From the NCBI RefSeq assembly GCF_001894945.1, contig NZ_BCXE01000034.1:62001-126000 (forward strand): a DNA stretch of 64,000 bases. Direction: 5' to 3'. Position numbers and translations under genes: made by a program. This DNA comes from Rhodococcus ruber NBRC 15591. Its GTDB lineage: Bacteria > Actinomycetota > Actinomycetes > Mycobacteriales > Mycobacteriaceae. The notes beneath the pieces were generated by a model that made no database searches, was not told where the DNA came from, and saw only the letters and a program-made list of their open reading frames with translations. Positions 17,208-25,637 of the stretch are shown here, in pieces. Position 1 is the first letter of the stretch. Each line of letters opens with the position of its first letter.

Positions 17208-17221
17208 ACCAAGCACTTGCT
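17208..17221. promoter_or_regulatory. KstR2-type operator
   Basis: ACCAAGCACTTGCT fits every fixed position of the published KstR2 motif AnCAAGnnCTTGnT; the core CAAGCA-CT-TGCTTG is a perfect inverted repeat. It sits between two divergent SDR genes. No KstR2 gene is in the window. Confidence 0.75.
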
Positions 17222-17309
17222 TGTCTATGTCGGTTTCCACCGTCGCCCGCGAAAAGCGTCGGACGGCAAGCAGTCTCGAACCGCTCCGAACTCGCAGAAA
17301 GGTAGCCAC

Positions 17310-18086
17310 GTGCACCTTCCCAATCCTGCCGACCACACCGGGCGCGCCGTGATCGTCACCGGCGGCACCAAGGGCATCGGCTTCGTCGTCGCCGAGCACT
17401 TCCTCGCCGCCGGCGCCGACGTCCTGGTCTGCGCCCGCAACGAACCCGAGACGCTGCCCGCGGTCGACGGCCGCAGCGCCGCGTTCCGGGCCGTCGACGT
17501 GCGCAACCCGGCCGACGTGGCCGGCCTCGTCGACGACACCGTCGCCCGGTTCGGCCGGCTCGACGTGCTCGTCAACAACGCCGGCGGGTCGCCGGACGCC
17601 GACGCCGCCACCGTCTCCCCGCGCTTCGTGGAGAAGATCGTCGCACTGAACCTGCTCGCCCCGTTCTACGCCGCGCAGGCCGCCAACCGGGTGATGCAGG
17701 AACAGCCCGAGGGCGGCGCGATCGTCAACATCGGCAGCGTCTCGGCGCACGACCCGCAGCCCGGCACCGCCGCCTACACCGCCGCCAAGGCCGGCCTGCT
17801 GGGCCTGACGAAGGCTCTCGCCCTCGAATGGGCCCCGAAGGTGCGCGTCAACCACATCACCACCGGCCTGATCCGCACCGAGGCCGCCGCGTCGGTGTAC
17901 GGCGACGACGGCGGCGCCGCCGTGACCCGGACCCTGCCGATGGAGCGGATGGCGGTCCCGTCGGACATCGCCCGGGCCTGCCTGTTCCTCGGCAGCGACC
18001 TGGCGGCCTACGTCAACGGCGCCGACCTCGCCGTCCACGGCGGCGGCGAGTTCCCGGCCCGGTACATGGCCCTGCACGGGAAGTGA
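17310..18086 (+). CDS. Short-chain dehydrogenase/reductase
   Basis: 258 residues. GGTKGIGFVVAEHFLAAG (cofactor), VNNAGG, IGSVSAHDP with the catalytic serine and YTAAKAGLLG with Tyr-Lys. GTG 17310 is chosen because GAAAGGTAG precedes it; the open frame to 17205 would run through the KstR2 box. Divergent from the 16375-17136 SDR and presumably controlled with it. A strong hairpin follows. Confidence 0.83.
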   Translation: MHLPNPADHTGRAVIVTGGTKGIGFVVAEHFLAAGADVLVCARNEPETLPAVDGRSAAFRAVDVRNPADVAGLVDDTVARFGRLDVLVNNAGGSPDADAATVSPRFVEKIVALNLLAPFYAAQAANRVMQEQPEGGAIVNIGSVSAHDPQPGTAAYTAAKAGLLGLTKALALEWAPKVRVNHITTGLIRTEAAASVYGDDGGAAVTRTLPMERMAVPSDIARACLFLGSDLAAYVNGADLAVHGGGEFPARYMALHGK

Positions 18087-18092
18087 CCGCGC

Positions 18093-18123
18093 GGATCGGT
18101 GCCCGGATGCCGGGCACCGATCC
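18093..18123. terminator. Bidirectional hairpin terminator
   Basis: Perfect 14-bp stem GGATCGGTGCCCGG / CCGGGCACCGATCC with a 3-base loop, between a rightward SDR gene and the leftward side-chain operon. Confidence 0.85.
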
Positions 18124-18127
18124 CACG

Positions 18128-18940
18128 TCACGCGAACGACGCCCGCGCCCCCGAGATCACGGCCCGTCCGTCCCCGACCACCTCGAACGCCACGTCGTCG
18201 CGTCCACCCCAGGCCCGCAACTCGGCGACGTCGCCGGGGAACACCGGCGCCGCGAAGCGGCCCTGCAGCGCGGTGAGATCCGCCGGATGCGCACCGACGA
18301 GCCGCGCCAGCGGCAACGTCGCCGCCGCGAGCGTGCACAGCCCGTGCATGATCGGACGCGGTTGCCCGATCCGCGCGGCCGCCTCCGGGTCGATGTGGAT
18401 GTGGTGCCGGTCGCCGGTGAGCCGGTAGAGCGCGGCCTGGTTGGCGGCGGTGACCAGAGGCGCGGTCAGCTCCGGCTCGCCCTGCGGGGCCGCCGGCTTC
18501 GACGGGCCGCGCTCGCCGCCGAACCCACCCGCGCCGGGCGCGAAGATCGACCAGGTCGCGACGAAGTACTCGCACTCGACCCGGACCTCGAACACGGCCG
18601 CGGCGCCCTTGTCCCACACCTCACCCACCGACGCCCGCAGCTCCACCTCGCCGCGGCGCGGCAGCGGAGCCAGCACGGTCAGCTCCTGCGAGCCGTGCAG
18701 CGCGGTGCCGGTGTCGAACGCGCCCCGCGAGCCCAGCTCGTCCGGCGCCCACTGGGCGAGGGTCAGCGCGAACGTCGGCAGCACCCGCAGCCGGTCCTCG
18801 AGCACCAGGTCCAGGTCGGTGGCCGGCTGGGCGCCGACGGCGAGCGCGTACAGGATCGCGTCGCGCTCGTCGTAACTCACCGTGCGGGTGCCCAGGTCGG
18901 CGCCGCGCCACGCACCGGCCTTCTGCTCCACTGCCGTCAT
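18128..18940 (-). CDS. Double hot-dog enoyl-CoA hydratase (MaoC/Hsd4B-like), divergent active site
   Basis: 270 residues: an N-terminal degenerate and a C-terminal MaoC hot-dog domain. Members hydrate steroid side-chain enoyl-CoAs (Hsd4B/ChsH3 in mycobacteria). The active-site segment reads GDRHHIHIDPEAAARIGQ then PIMHG, where the usual form is GDxNPLHxDP, so the conserved Asn is replaced by His. A shared FAPGAGGFGG linker also occurs in the copy at 33223-34095. It is last in the minus-strand operon that begins at 28543. Confidence 0.8.
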   Translation of the reverse strand: MTAVEQKAGAWRGADLGTRTVSYDERDAILYALAVGAQPATDLDLVLEDRLRVLPTFALTLAQWAPDELGSRGAFDTGTALHGSQELTVLAPLPRRGEVELRASVGEVWDKGAAAVFEVRVECEYFVATWSIFAPGAGGFGGERGPSKPAAPQGEPELTAPLVTAANQAALYRLTGDRHHIHIDPEAAARIGQPRPIMHGLCTLAAATLPLARLVGAHPADLTALQGRFAAPVFPGDVAELRAWGGRDDVAFEVVGDGRAVISGARASFA

Positions 18941-18957
18941 GTCGTGTCCTTCCGGGT

Positions 18958-20133
18958 TCAGGCCGCGCCGAGGATCAGGCCGGAGGTGGGAACCGCGGTT
19001 CCCGCCGTCACCAGCACGTTCTCGACGCCGTCGGGTTGGTTGGTGGAGGTACCGCGCAGCAGGCGCACCGCCTCGGCGATGCCGTTGACGCCGTGCAGAT
19101 ACGCCTCGCCGACCTGCCCGCCGTGGGTGTTGGACGGCAACCGGCCGCCGAGCTCGAGATTGCCCTCGCGGATGAAGTCCTTCGCCTCGCCGGGGCGGCA
19201 GAAGCCGAGTTCCTCTAGCTGCGGCAGCACCAGCGGGGTGAAGTGGTCGTAGAGGATCGCGGCGTCGATCTCGTCCGGGCTCAGGCCGCTCTGCGCGTAG
19301 AGCTGGCGGCCGACCAGACCCATCTCCGGGATGCCGGAGATGTCCGGACGGTAGTAGCTGGTCATCATGTGCTGGTCCTTGCCGGAGCCCTGCGCGGCGC
19401 CCTTGACCAGGACCGGTGTGTGCCGCAGGTCCCGGGCCCGCTCGGCGGAGACGACGACGAGCGCCTGCCCGCCGTCGGTTTCCTGGCAGCAGTCGAGCAG
19501 GTGCAGCGGCTCGGCGATCCACCGCGAGTTCTGGTGGTCCTCGAGCGTGATGGGCTTGCCGTAGAACCACGCCGCGGGGTTGTTCGCGGCGTGCTTGCGG
19601 GCGACGACGGCGACCCGGCCGAAATCCTCGCTCGTGGCACCGTACTGGTGCATGTACCGGCGGGCGAACATCGCGACCCACTGGGCGGGAGTCGCCAGTC
19701 CCTGCGGGGTCAGCCACGCGTAGGCCGCGCGGTCGGCGGTCGAATCCATCGGCCGGTCGTGCTGGCCGAGACCGAACCGGACCCCGGAACGTTCGTTGAA
19801 CGCACGGTAGACCACGACGACCTCGGCGACGCCCGTCGCGACGGCCATCGCGGCCTGCTGCACGGTCGCGCAGGCCGCCCCGCCGCCGTACCCGATGCGG
19901 GAGAAGAACTTCAGTTCCCCGAGTCCGCAGTTGCGGGCGACGAGGATCTCGCCGTTGGTCTCCATCGTGTAGGTGGCCAGGCCGTCGACCTCGGACGGGT
20001 CGATGCCGGCGTCGGCCAGCGCCGCGACGATCGCCTCGCACGCGAGCTGCAGCTCGGAGCGGCCGGACCTCTTGGAGAACTCGGTGGCGCCGATGCCGAC
20101 GATCGCGGCGGCACCGGAGAGCGGGGTGGTCAT
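18958..20133 (-). CDS. Ltp2-like steroid side-chain aldolase (thiolase fold)
   Basis: 391 residues of the lipid-transfer/SCP-x thiolase family. Ltp2 with a ChsH2 DUF35 domain performs the retro-aldol step that removes propionyl-CoA from the 17-hydroxy C22-CoA steroid. Here the usual thiolase cysteine region reads GYGGGAACATVQQA and the later motifs YDHFTPLVLPQLEELGF and NTHGGQVGEAYLHG are those of the Ltp2 group rather than of a Claisen thiolase. The gene overlaps the ChsH1-like gene by 4 bp, matching the order of the mycobacterial igr operon. Confidence 0.85.
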   Translation of the reverse strand: MTTPLSGAAAIVGIGATEFSKRSGRSELQLACEAIVAALADAGIDPSEVDGLATYTMETNGEILVARNCGLGELKFFSRIGYGGGAACATVQQAAMAVATGVAEVVVVYRAFNERSGVRFGLGQHDRPMDSTADRAAYAWLTPQGLATPAQWVAMFARRYMHQYGATSEDFGRVAVVARKHAANNPAAWFYGKPITLEDHQNSRWIAEPLHLLDCCQETDGGQALVVVSAERARDLRHTPVLVKGAAQGSGKDQHMMTSYYRPDISGIPEMGLVGRQLYAQSGLSPDEIDAAILYDHFTPLVLPQLEELGFCRPGEAKDFIREGNLELGGRLPSNTHGGQVGEAYLHGVNGIAEAVRLLRGTSTNQPDGVENVLVTAGTAVPTSGLILGAA

Positions 20134-20570
20134 CGGGTTCCTCCCGGCCGGTCGGTGAAGGCGATCGTGACGGTGCCGGTGGCATGGTCGCCGAGGCTGT
20201 TGGCGCCGCGGACGCGGACCTCGACGAGCCCGTCGGACTTGCCGACCACCTCACCGGTCATCGTCATGGTGTCGCCGGGGTAGTTCGGTGCGCCCAGGCG
20301 GATCTTCACCCGCCGCACCACGGCGCACGGACCGGCCCAGTCCGTGACGAACCGGCCCACCAGGCCGTTGCTGGTGAGGATGTTCATGAACACGTCCTTC
20401 GATCCGCGCTCGCGGGCGAGTTCGGGATCGTGGTGGACGTCCTGGAAGTCGCGGGTCGCGAGGGCGGTCGCGACGATCAGGGTGCGGGTGAGCGGGATCG
20501 CGAGTTCGGGCAGCACCTCGTCGATCTCGATGTCGTCGTAGCTGCGGTCCGTGGACACGGTGGCGGTCAT
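20130..20570 (-). CDS. MaoC-type hydratase subunit, ChsH1-like
   Basis: 146-residue single hot-dog domain; ATRDFQDVHHDPELARERGS carries the hydratase Asp/His pair. In the igr system ChsH1 pairs with ChsH2 to hydrate the C22 enoyl-CoA. It overlaps both neighbours by 4 bp (dehydrogenase upstream, aldolase downstream), so stoichiometric production is likely. Confidence 0.83.
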   Translation of the reverse strand: MTATVSTDRSYDDIEIDEVLPELAIPLTRTLIVATALATRDFQDVHHDPELARERGSKDVFMNILTSNGLVGRFVTDWAGPCAVVRRVKIRLGAPNYPGDTMTMTGEVVGKSDGLVEVRVRGANSLGDHATGTVTIAFTDRPGGTR

Positions 20571-21679
20571 GCCACCACCTCGACCCCGGCGGCGAGCTGG
20601 GCACCGAGCCGCGCCAGATCCGACGCGGAGCCACCGAGCGTGGCACCGATCTGCTTGCCCCACAACAGGTGCCGATGCACCGGATAGTCGGTGTCGACGC
20701 CCATTCCGCCGTGCACGTGCGTCGTGCGGTGCACGACGCGCTGACCGCCGTCGGTGGCCCACCACTTGGCGACGAGCACCGACGTGCCCGGGTCCGCGCC
20801 CTCGGTGAGCAGCCAGGCCGCCTGCCACAGCGTCACCCGCATGGCCTCGAGGTCGATGTAGCAGTCGGCGAGCTGATGGCCCACCGCCTGGAACGTCGCA
20901 AGCGGACGCCCGAACTGCATGCGTCCGTTGAGGTAGGTGACGGCCTGCTCGACCGCCCCGGCACCGACACCGAGCTGCAGGGCGGCGAGCGCGAGCTCGA
21001 CGCGGTCGAGCAACCACTGCACCGCGGTGCCGTCGGCGGGGCCGAGCAGCTCGGCGGGCGCCGCGTCGAACGTGACGTTGCCGCAGATCTCCCACGTGGT
21101 GGACTGCGTCTGCTCCACGGTGACACCGTCACCGGCGAGGTCGACGACGAACAGCGCGGCACCGGCCGGCGTCGTCGCCGACACGATCGCGCGCTCCGCG
21201 ACGTGGGTGACCGGGACGGCGGCCTTGGCGCCGGTCAGGTGCCACCCGCCGCCGGTCTCGGTCGCGGTGGTCGCCGGAGCGCCGTCGACGTACGGGCCGA
21301 ACTCCTCGAGCCCGATCGTCAGGAACCGGCTGCCGTCGGCGACGCCGGGAACCAGCGCGGTGCGCTGCGCGTCGGTGCCGAACTCGACCACCGCCAGGGC
21401 GGCGAGCACGGACTGCCAGATCGGGACGGGCGCCACGTGCCGGCCCTGCTGCTCGAGCAGCACGTACAGCTCCGACAATCCGAGACCGCCGCCGCCGAGC
21501 TCCTCGGGCAGGGCGACGCCGAGCAGACCGGTGGTGGCGAGTTCGCGCCACAGCTCCCGGTCGACGCGCTCGTCGCCGAGCTCGACCTGCTTGACCCGGT
21601 CGATGCCGGCCTTGCCGGTGAAGACCTCGTGGGCGAGGCCGCGAATCGCTTCCTGCTCTTCGCTGAAGTTGAAATCCAT
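20567..21679 (-). CDS. Acyl-CoA dehydrogenase subunit, FadE28/ChsE1-like
   Basis: 370 residues of the acyl-CoA dehydrogenase fold: MDFNFSEEQEAIRGLAHEVF start, LPEELGGGGLGLSELYVLLE, and the C-terminal HVHGGMGVDTDYPVHRHL. Steroid acyl-CoA dehydrogenases of this kind work as alpha2-beta2 heterotetramers with the partner at 22621-23787; one subunit supplies only part of the active site. It lies between ChsH1-like and ChsH2-like genes in one operon. Confidence 0.82.
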   Translation of the reverse strand: MDFNFSEEQEAIRGLAHEVFTGKAGIDRVKQVELGDERVDRELWRELATTGLLGVALPEELGGGGLGLSELYVLLEQQGRHVAPVPIWQSVLAALAVVEFGTDAQRTALVPGVADGSRFLTIGLEEFGPYVDGAPATTATETGGGWHLTGAKAAVPVTHVAERAIVSATTPAGAALFVVDLAGDGVTVEQTQSTTWEICGNVTFDAAPAELLGPADGTAVQWLLDRVELALAALQLGVGAGAVEQAVTYLNGRMQFGRPLATFQAVGHQLADCYIDLEAMRVTLWQAAWLLTEGADPGTSVLVAKWWATDGGQRVVHRTTHVHGGMGVDTDYPVHRHLLWGKQIGATLGGSASDLARLGAQLAAGVEVVA

Positions 21680-22624
21680 CTACGAGTCCTCCCGTGCGGC
21701 CGGCCGGAACGCGGGCAGCGTCAAATCCGGGTCGGCGTCGATCCAGTCCAGTTCCACCGGCATGCCGATCTCCACCGCGTCCGGCGCGACACCGGTCATG
21801 TTCGCGATCAGGCGGGTGCCCTCCTCGAGTTCGATCGTCGCCACGACGAGCGGGTACTCGAAGCCGGGAATCTGCGGGTGGTGGTTGACCACGAAGCTGT
21901 AGACGGTGCCGCGGCCCGACGCGTCGACGGTGTCCCAGTCGAGCGAGCGGCACTGCCCGCACATCGGTCCCGTCGGGTGCCGCAGGGTGCCGCACGACGT
22001 GCAGCGCTGGATCACCAGCCGGTGCTCCTTCGCCGCCTCGAACCAGAAGGCGTTGTCGGCGTTGAGCGCCGGGCGCGGACGCAGCCCCTTCGGCTTCGCC
22101 TGCGCCGTATCCTTCGGCCGGAAACGGAGGGTGCGCCACCGCTGGGTGGCGACGACCTCGCCGGCGCCGTTGCGGTACGTCTTGAGCGTGGTCACGAAGT
22201 GCCCGGCACCGAGCCCGGTCCTCTTCTCCTCCGAGATCGACTCGATCACCTCGGTGAGCGAGACCCGGTCGCCGGGGCGCAGCTCGGTGAAGAACTCGAA
22301 GTCCGAGTCGGTGGCGACGACGGAGGTGAACCCGGCGGCGTCCAGGGTGGCGATCAGGTCGGTCCACACCTGCGACGGGTCGTTGTTCGCCATCTTGTCG
22401 GTGAAGGTGCGCATCGTCCACACCTGCGTCATGAGCGCGGGGGCGACGGCACCGTCACGGCCGGTGGCGCGGGCGGCCTCGTCGTCGAGGTAGATCGGGC
22501 TGGTGTCGCCCATCGTCTCGACCCAGTGCCGGATCATCGGGGTGTTGACCTCGTCCGGCCCCCACGTGGTGGGGGTCAGGGTCTGCCCCTCGAACGCCCG
22601 CAGCGTGGTCAGCAGTTCGCTCAC
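21680..22624 (-). CDS. MaoC-DUF35 fusion, ChsH2-like
   Basis: 314 residues. Residues about 1-165 form a MaoC-like hot-dog domain; residues about 195-300 are a DUF35 unit with a zinc ribbon (CTSCGTLRHPTGPMCGQCRS) and an OB fold (GRGTVYSFVV). In the igr system ChsH2 hydrates with ChsH1, while its DUF35 part activates the Ltp2 aldolase; all three partners are adjacent here. Start is GTG 22624, overlapping the next gene by 4 bp; the stop abuts the ATG-proximal end of the 20567-21679 gene. Confidence 0.87.
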   Translation of the reverse strand: MSELLTTLRAFEGQTLTPTTWGPDEVNTPMIRHWVETMGDTSPIYLDDEAARATGRDGAVAPALMTQVWTMRTFTDKMANNDPSQVWTDLIATLDAAGFTSVVATDSDFEFFTELRPGDRVSLTEVIESISEEKRTGLGAGHFVTTLKTYRNGAGEVVATQRWRTLRFRPKDTAQAKPKGLRPRPALNADNAFWFEAAKEHRLVIQRCTSCGTLRHPTGPMCGQCRSLDWDTVDASGRGTVYSFVVNHHPQIPGFEYPLVVATIELEEGTRLIANMTGVAPDAVEIGMPVELDWIDADPDLTLPAFRPAAREDS

Positions 22625-23787
22625 TTGACCCTCTTCTCCCGCACGAGGCCCAGGCCCATGGTGCCGACCATGTCGCGCAGGACCTCGTTGACGCCGCCGC
22701 CGAACGTGTTGACCATGCCCTGCCGGGAGATCTGCTCGATCTGACCGGCCAGCACCGCGCCCGGCGATTCGGGACGGATGCGACCGGCCGCGCCGAGGAT
22801 GCCCAGCAGCGTCCGGTACACGTCGACGTGGGTCTCGGTGCCGTACACCTTGGTGGCACCGGCGTCCGCGCCCGAGAGGGTGTCGGCCGCGACGGCGGCG
22901 GTCATCTTCCAGTTCAGCAGCCGCATCGCCTCGAGCTTCGCGTGCGTGCGGGCAAATTCCTGCTGCACCCAGGGAATTTCGATGGCGCCGTTCTCCTTCG
23001 CCCAGTCCAGCACCTGATGCCACAGCCCGTAGGTGCGGCCGCCGATCGCGGCCAGGCCGATGCGCTCGTGGTTGAGCTGGGCGGTGATCAGCGGCCAGCC
23101 GCCGTTGATCTCCCCGACCACGTCCCGGACGGGGACGCGGATGCCGCTGTAGTAGGTGGCGGTGACCGACAGGCCGCCGACGGTGTGGATCGGCGACCAC
23201 GAGAACCCGGGCGCGTCGGTCGGCACCATGAGGATCGAGATCCCGCGGTGCTTGGGGGCGTCGGCGTCGGTGCGGCACGCCAGCCACACGTAGTCGGCCG
23301 TGTTGGCGCCCGAGGTGAAGATCTTGTTGCCGTCGACCACCCACTCGTCGCCGTCGCGCACCGCGCGGGTCTTCAGCGACGCCAGGTCGGTGCCGGCCTC
23401 CGACTCGGTGTAGCCGATGGCGAAGACGATGTCGCCGGAGAGGATGCCGGGCAGGAAGCGGTCCTTCTGCTCCTGCGTGCCGTACTTCATCAGGGTCGGG
23501 CCGACCGTGTTGACGGTGACGAACGGGAACGGCAGGCCCGCGCGCTGCACCTCGTCGAAGAAGACGAACTGCTCCTCGATGGACCGGCCCTGCCCGCCGT
23601 ACTCCGTGGGCCAGCCGATCCCCAGCCAGCCGTCCTTGCCGAGCAGCGTGACGACCTCGCGGAAGTGCTCGCCCCCCACTCCCTGCTCACCGGCGCGGCG
23701 ACGCTTGTCCTCCGGCAGCAGCGACGCGAAGTAGGCGCGCAGCTCCCTCCTGAGCGCGACCTGCTCCGGGGATTCCTTCAGATCCAT
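22621..23787 (-). CDS. Acyl-CoA dehydrogenase subunit, FadE29/ChsE2-like
   Basis: 388 residues. FAD and substrate motifs are complete: IGYTESEAGTDLASLKTRAV, GNKIFTSGA, and the C-terminal QGMVNTFGGGVNEVLRDMV. With the 370-residue subunit it should form the heteromeric dehydrogenase for a shortened (C22) steroid side chain. First gene of the tightly overlapping igr-like set; a 99-bp gap separates it from the F420-type gene upstream. Confidence 0.83.
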   Translation of the reverse strand: MDLKESPEQVALRRELRAYFASLLPEDKRRRAGEQGVGGEHFREVVTLLGKDGWLGIGWPTEYGGQGRSIEEQFVFFDEVQRAGLPFPFVTVNTVGPTLMKYGTQEQKDRFLPGILSGDIVFAIGYTESEAGTDLASLKTRAVRDGDEWVVDGNKIFTSGANTADYVWLACRTDADAPKHRGISILMVPTDAPGFSWSPIHTVGGLSVTATYYSGIRVPVRDVVGEINGGWPLITAQLNHERIGLAAIGGRTYGLWHQVLDWAKENGAIEIPWVQQEFARTHAKLEAMRLLNWKMTAAVAADTLSGADAGATKVYGTETHVDVYRTLLGILGAAGRIRPESPGAVLAGQIEQISRQGMVNTFGGGVNEVLRDMVGTMGLGLVREKRVK

Positions 23788-23886
23788 CGCGAATTCTCCT
23801 AGCGACCGAATGTCGTTGTGACCTCGGACGCTAGTCAGCGTGGCCGCCGAGCGGGCGAACCGTCTCGACCAGCGGGAACCGCCCGG

Positions 23887-24771
23887 TCAGACCCGGCCGA
23901 GGCGTTCGGCACAGGCGGCCATCTCGTCGACGACCCGGTTCAGCGTCCCGGCCTTCGGCGACGCCGACAGCACCATCCGCGTCGCCCCGAGGGCGCGGGC
24001 CCGGTCGATGCGGGCCTCGTCGAGCCGCGGCAGCGTCGCCCCGAGCACCAGTTCCACGGCGCCGGGATCGCGGCCGGCCGCCTCGGCGGCGCGGCGCATC
24101 TGCCCGATCGCCCGATCGAGATCCTCCCCGGCCAGGCCGAGCGGCTGGAATCCGTCGCCGAGCCGGCCGGCCCGCCGCGCGGCGGCCGCGCTGTGCCCGC
24201 CGATGTACAGCGGCACGCCGCTCTCGCGGTGCGGCTTCGGCCAGCTGTGGGCGCCGCGGAAGGAGTAGAACTCGCCGTCGAAGTCCGCTCCCGCCGGGTC
24301 GGTGCCGGCCCACAGGGCGCGCATCACCGCGATCGCCTCGTCGGCGATCTTCCCGCGCCGGTCGAAGTCGCCGCCGCACGCCTCGATCTCCTCCCGCATC
24401 CAGCCCAGCCCCAGGCAGATCCGGACGCGGCCGCGGGAGAGCCGGTCGAGGGTGGCCAGGCGCTTGGCCAGCACCACCGGATGGTGGTTGGGCAGCACCA
24501 GCACGCCCGTGGCGAGACCGAGGTCGGTGGTGGCACCGGCGACGAACGACAGCAGCTCGAGCGGGTCGGGCAGGTCGCAGTCGTCGGGCAGGTGGGACTT
24601 GCCGGTCGGCGAGTACGGATACGCGCTGCCGGTGTTCGCGATCACCACGGAGTGCTCGACGGCGGAGATCTCGTCGAACCCCAGTTTCTCCGCGGCACGC
24701 GCGAATTCGAGGATCCACTCGGGGTCCCCGCTGTGTCCCAGCTCGATCGGCACCACCACACCCAGCTTCAC
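23887..24771 (-). CDS. LLM-class, probably F420-dependent, oxidoreductase
   Basis: 294-residue TIM-barrel flavin/F420 enzyme. It starts MKLGVVVPIELGHSGDPEWI and has GFDEISAVEHSVV, ATGVLVLPNHHPVVLAKRLA and GRVRICLGLGWMREEIEACG, all typical of the luciferase-like F420 group. Substrate not known; reduction or oxidation of a steroid ketone/alkene is an inference from position. GTG start at 24771 overlaps the SDR stop by 4 bp. Confidence 0.83.
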   Translation of the reverse strand: MKLGVVVPIELGHSGDPEWILEFARAAEKLGFDEISAVEHSVVIANTGSAYPYSPTGKSHLPDDCDLPDPLELLSFVAGATTDLGLATGVLVLPNHHPVVLAKRLATLDRLSRGRVRICLGLGWMREEIEACGGDFDRRGKIADEAIAVMRALWAGTDPAGADFDGEFYSFRGAHSWPKPHRESGVPLYIGGHSAAAARRAGRLGDGFQPLGLAGEDLDRAIGQMRRAAEAAGRDPGAVELVLGATLPRLDEARIDRARALGATRMVLSASPKAGTLNRVVDEMAACAERLGRV

Positions 24772-25634
24772 GTACGTCCGTCCTCTCGTGCCGCCGCTCC
24801 CCGAGCGGTCGTCTCCTCGATCAGTTTCGGCGCCCACACCACCTTGCCGAGCAGCCGGTCCGCCTCGGGCGCGGTCGCCAGCCACACCGCGGCGGCGGCG
24901 GGCACCGTCGCCGGCACGGCCTCGAATCCGGCGTCCTCGACGGCGCGCGTGCCGCCCCGGGCCCGGCCGGCCTCGGTGACGACGAACCCGGGGCTGAGGT
25001 TGAACGCCCGGATCCCGCGGCCCCGGTACTCGGCGTTGATCATCCCGGCGATCCGGGCGAACGCGGCCTTCGACGCGGCGTACGACAGGCCCCAACCGCC
25101 CTCCCCGGGTGGGGCGGGCGGGTCGATCGCCGCCGACCCGGACACCAGATCGATCACCACACCGCTGCCGCGGTCGAGCATCGCCGGCAGCACCGTCTGC
25201 ATCAACGCCACCTGGTGCAGGTAGTTGCCGTCGATCATGGCGGCGGCGTCGGCGAGGTCGATGTCGAGCAGCCGGTCCATGTTCCCCGCGGTCTGCGCGT
25301 ACGCGTTGGCGACCAGCACGTCGACCCGGCCCCACGCGTCCAGGACGCGCCGGCCCGCGCCGCGCACCGATTCGACGTCGAGCAGGTCCATCGGGACGGG
25401 CAGCGCCCGCACTCCCAGTGCCTCGATCTCCGCGGTGGTGGTCTCGAGGCTGCCGGGCACGGCGATGGGTTCGTCGCCGTCGCGGCGGCTGCGGGGCGGC
25501 ACGGCGCCCTGGCCCTCGCGGACCGTGCGGGCGGTGACGGCGACGTCGAAGCCCGCCCGGGCGAACGCGAGGGCGGTCTCGCGTCCGATGCCGCGGCTGG
25601 CGCCCGTGACGAGGGCGACGCGGGTGCCGGGCAT
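24768..25634 (-). CDS. Short-chain dehydrogenase/reductase
   Basis: 288 residues: TGASRGIGRETALAFARAG, a 30-residue insertion after the second strand, ANAYAQ in place of the usual NNAG, and YAASKAAFARIAGM with Tyr-Lys. A beta-hydroxyacyl-CoA or ring hydroxyl dehydrogenase role is possible. Operon position is between an acyl-CoA ligase and the F420-type enzyme. Confidence 0.82.
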   Translation of the reverse strand: MPGTRVALVTGASRGIGRETALAFARAGFDVAVTARTVREGQGAVPPRSRRDGDEPIAVPGSLETTTAEIEALGVRALPVPMDLLDVESVRGAGRRVLDAWGRVDVLVANAYAQTAGNMDRLLDIDLADAAAMIDGNYLHQVALMQTVLPAMLDRGSGVVIDLVSGSAAIDPPAPPGEGGWGLSYAASKAAFARIAGMINAEYRGRGIRAFNLSPGFVVTEAGRARGGTRAVEDAGFEAVPATVPAAAAVWLATAPEADRLLGKVVWAPKLIEETTARGAAAREDGRT

Positions 25635-25637
25635 CGA

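Noticed and set aside
23827-23842. ACGCT-AGTC-AGCGT inverted repeat upstream of the igr-like set
   Set aside because: Arms and spacing differ from the cluster palindrome; a 5-bp repeat is expected by chance in this composition.
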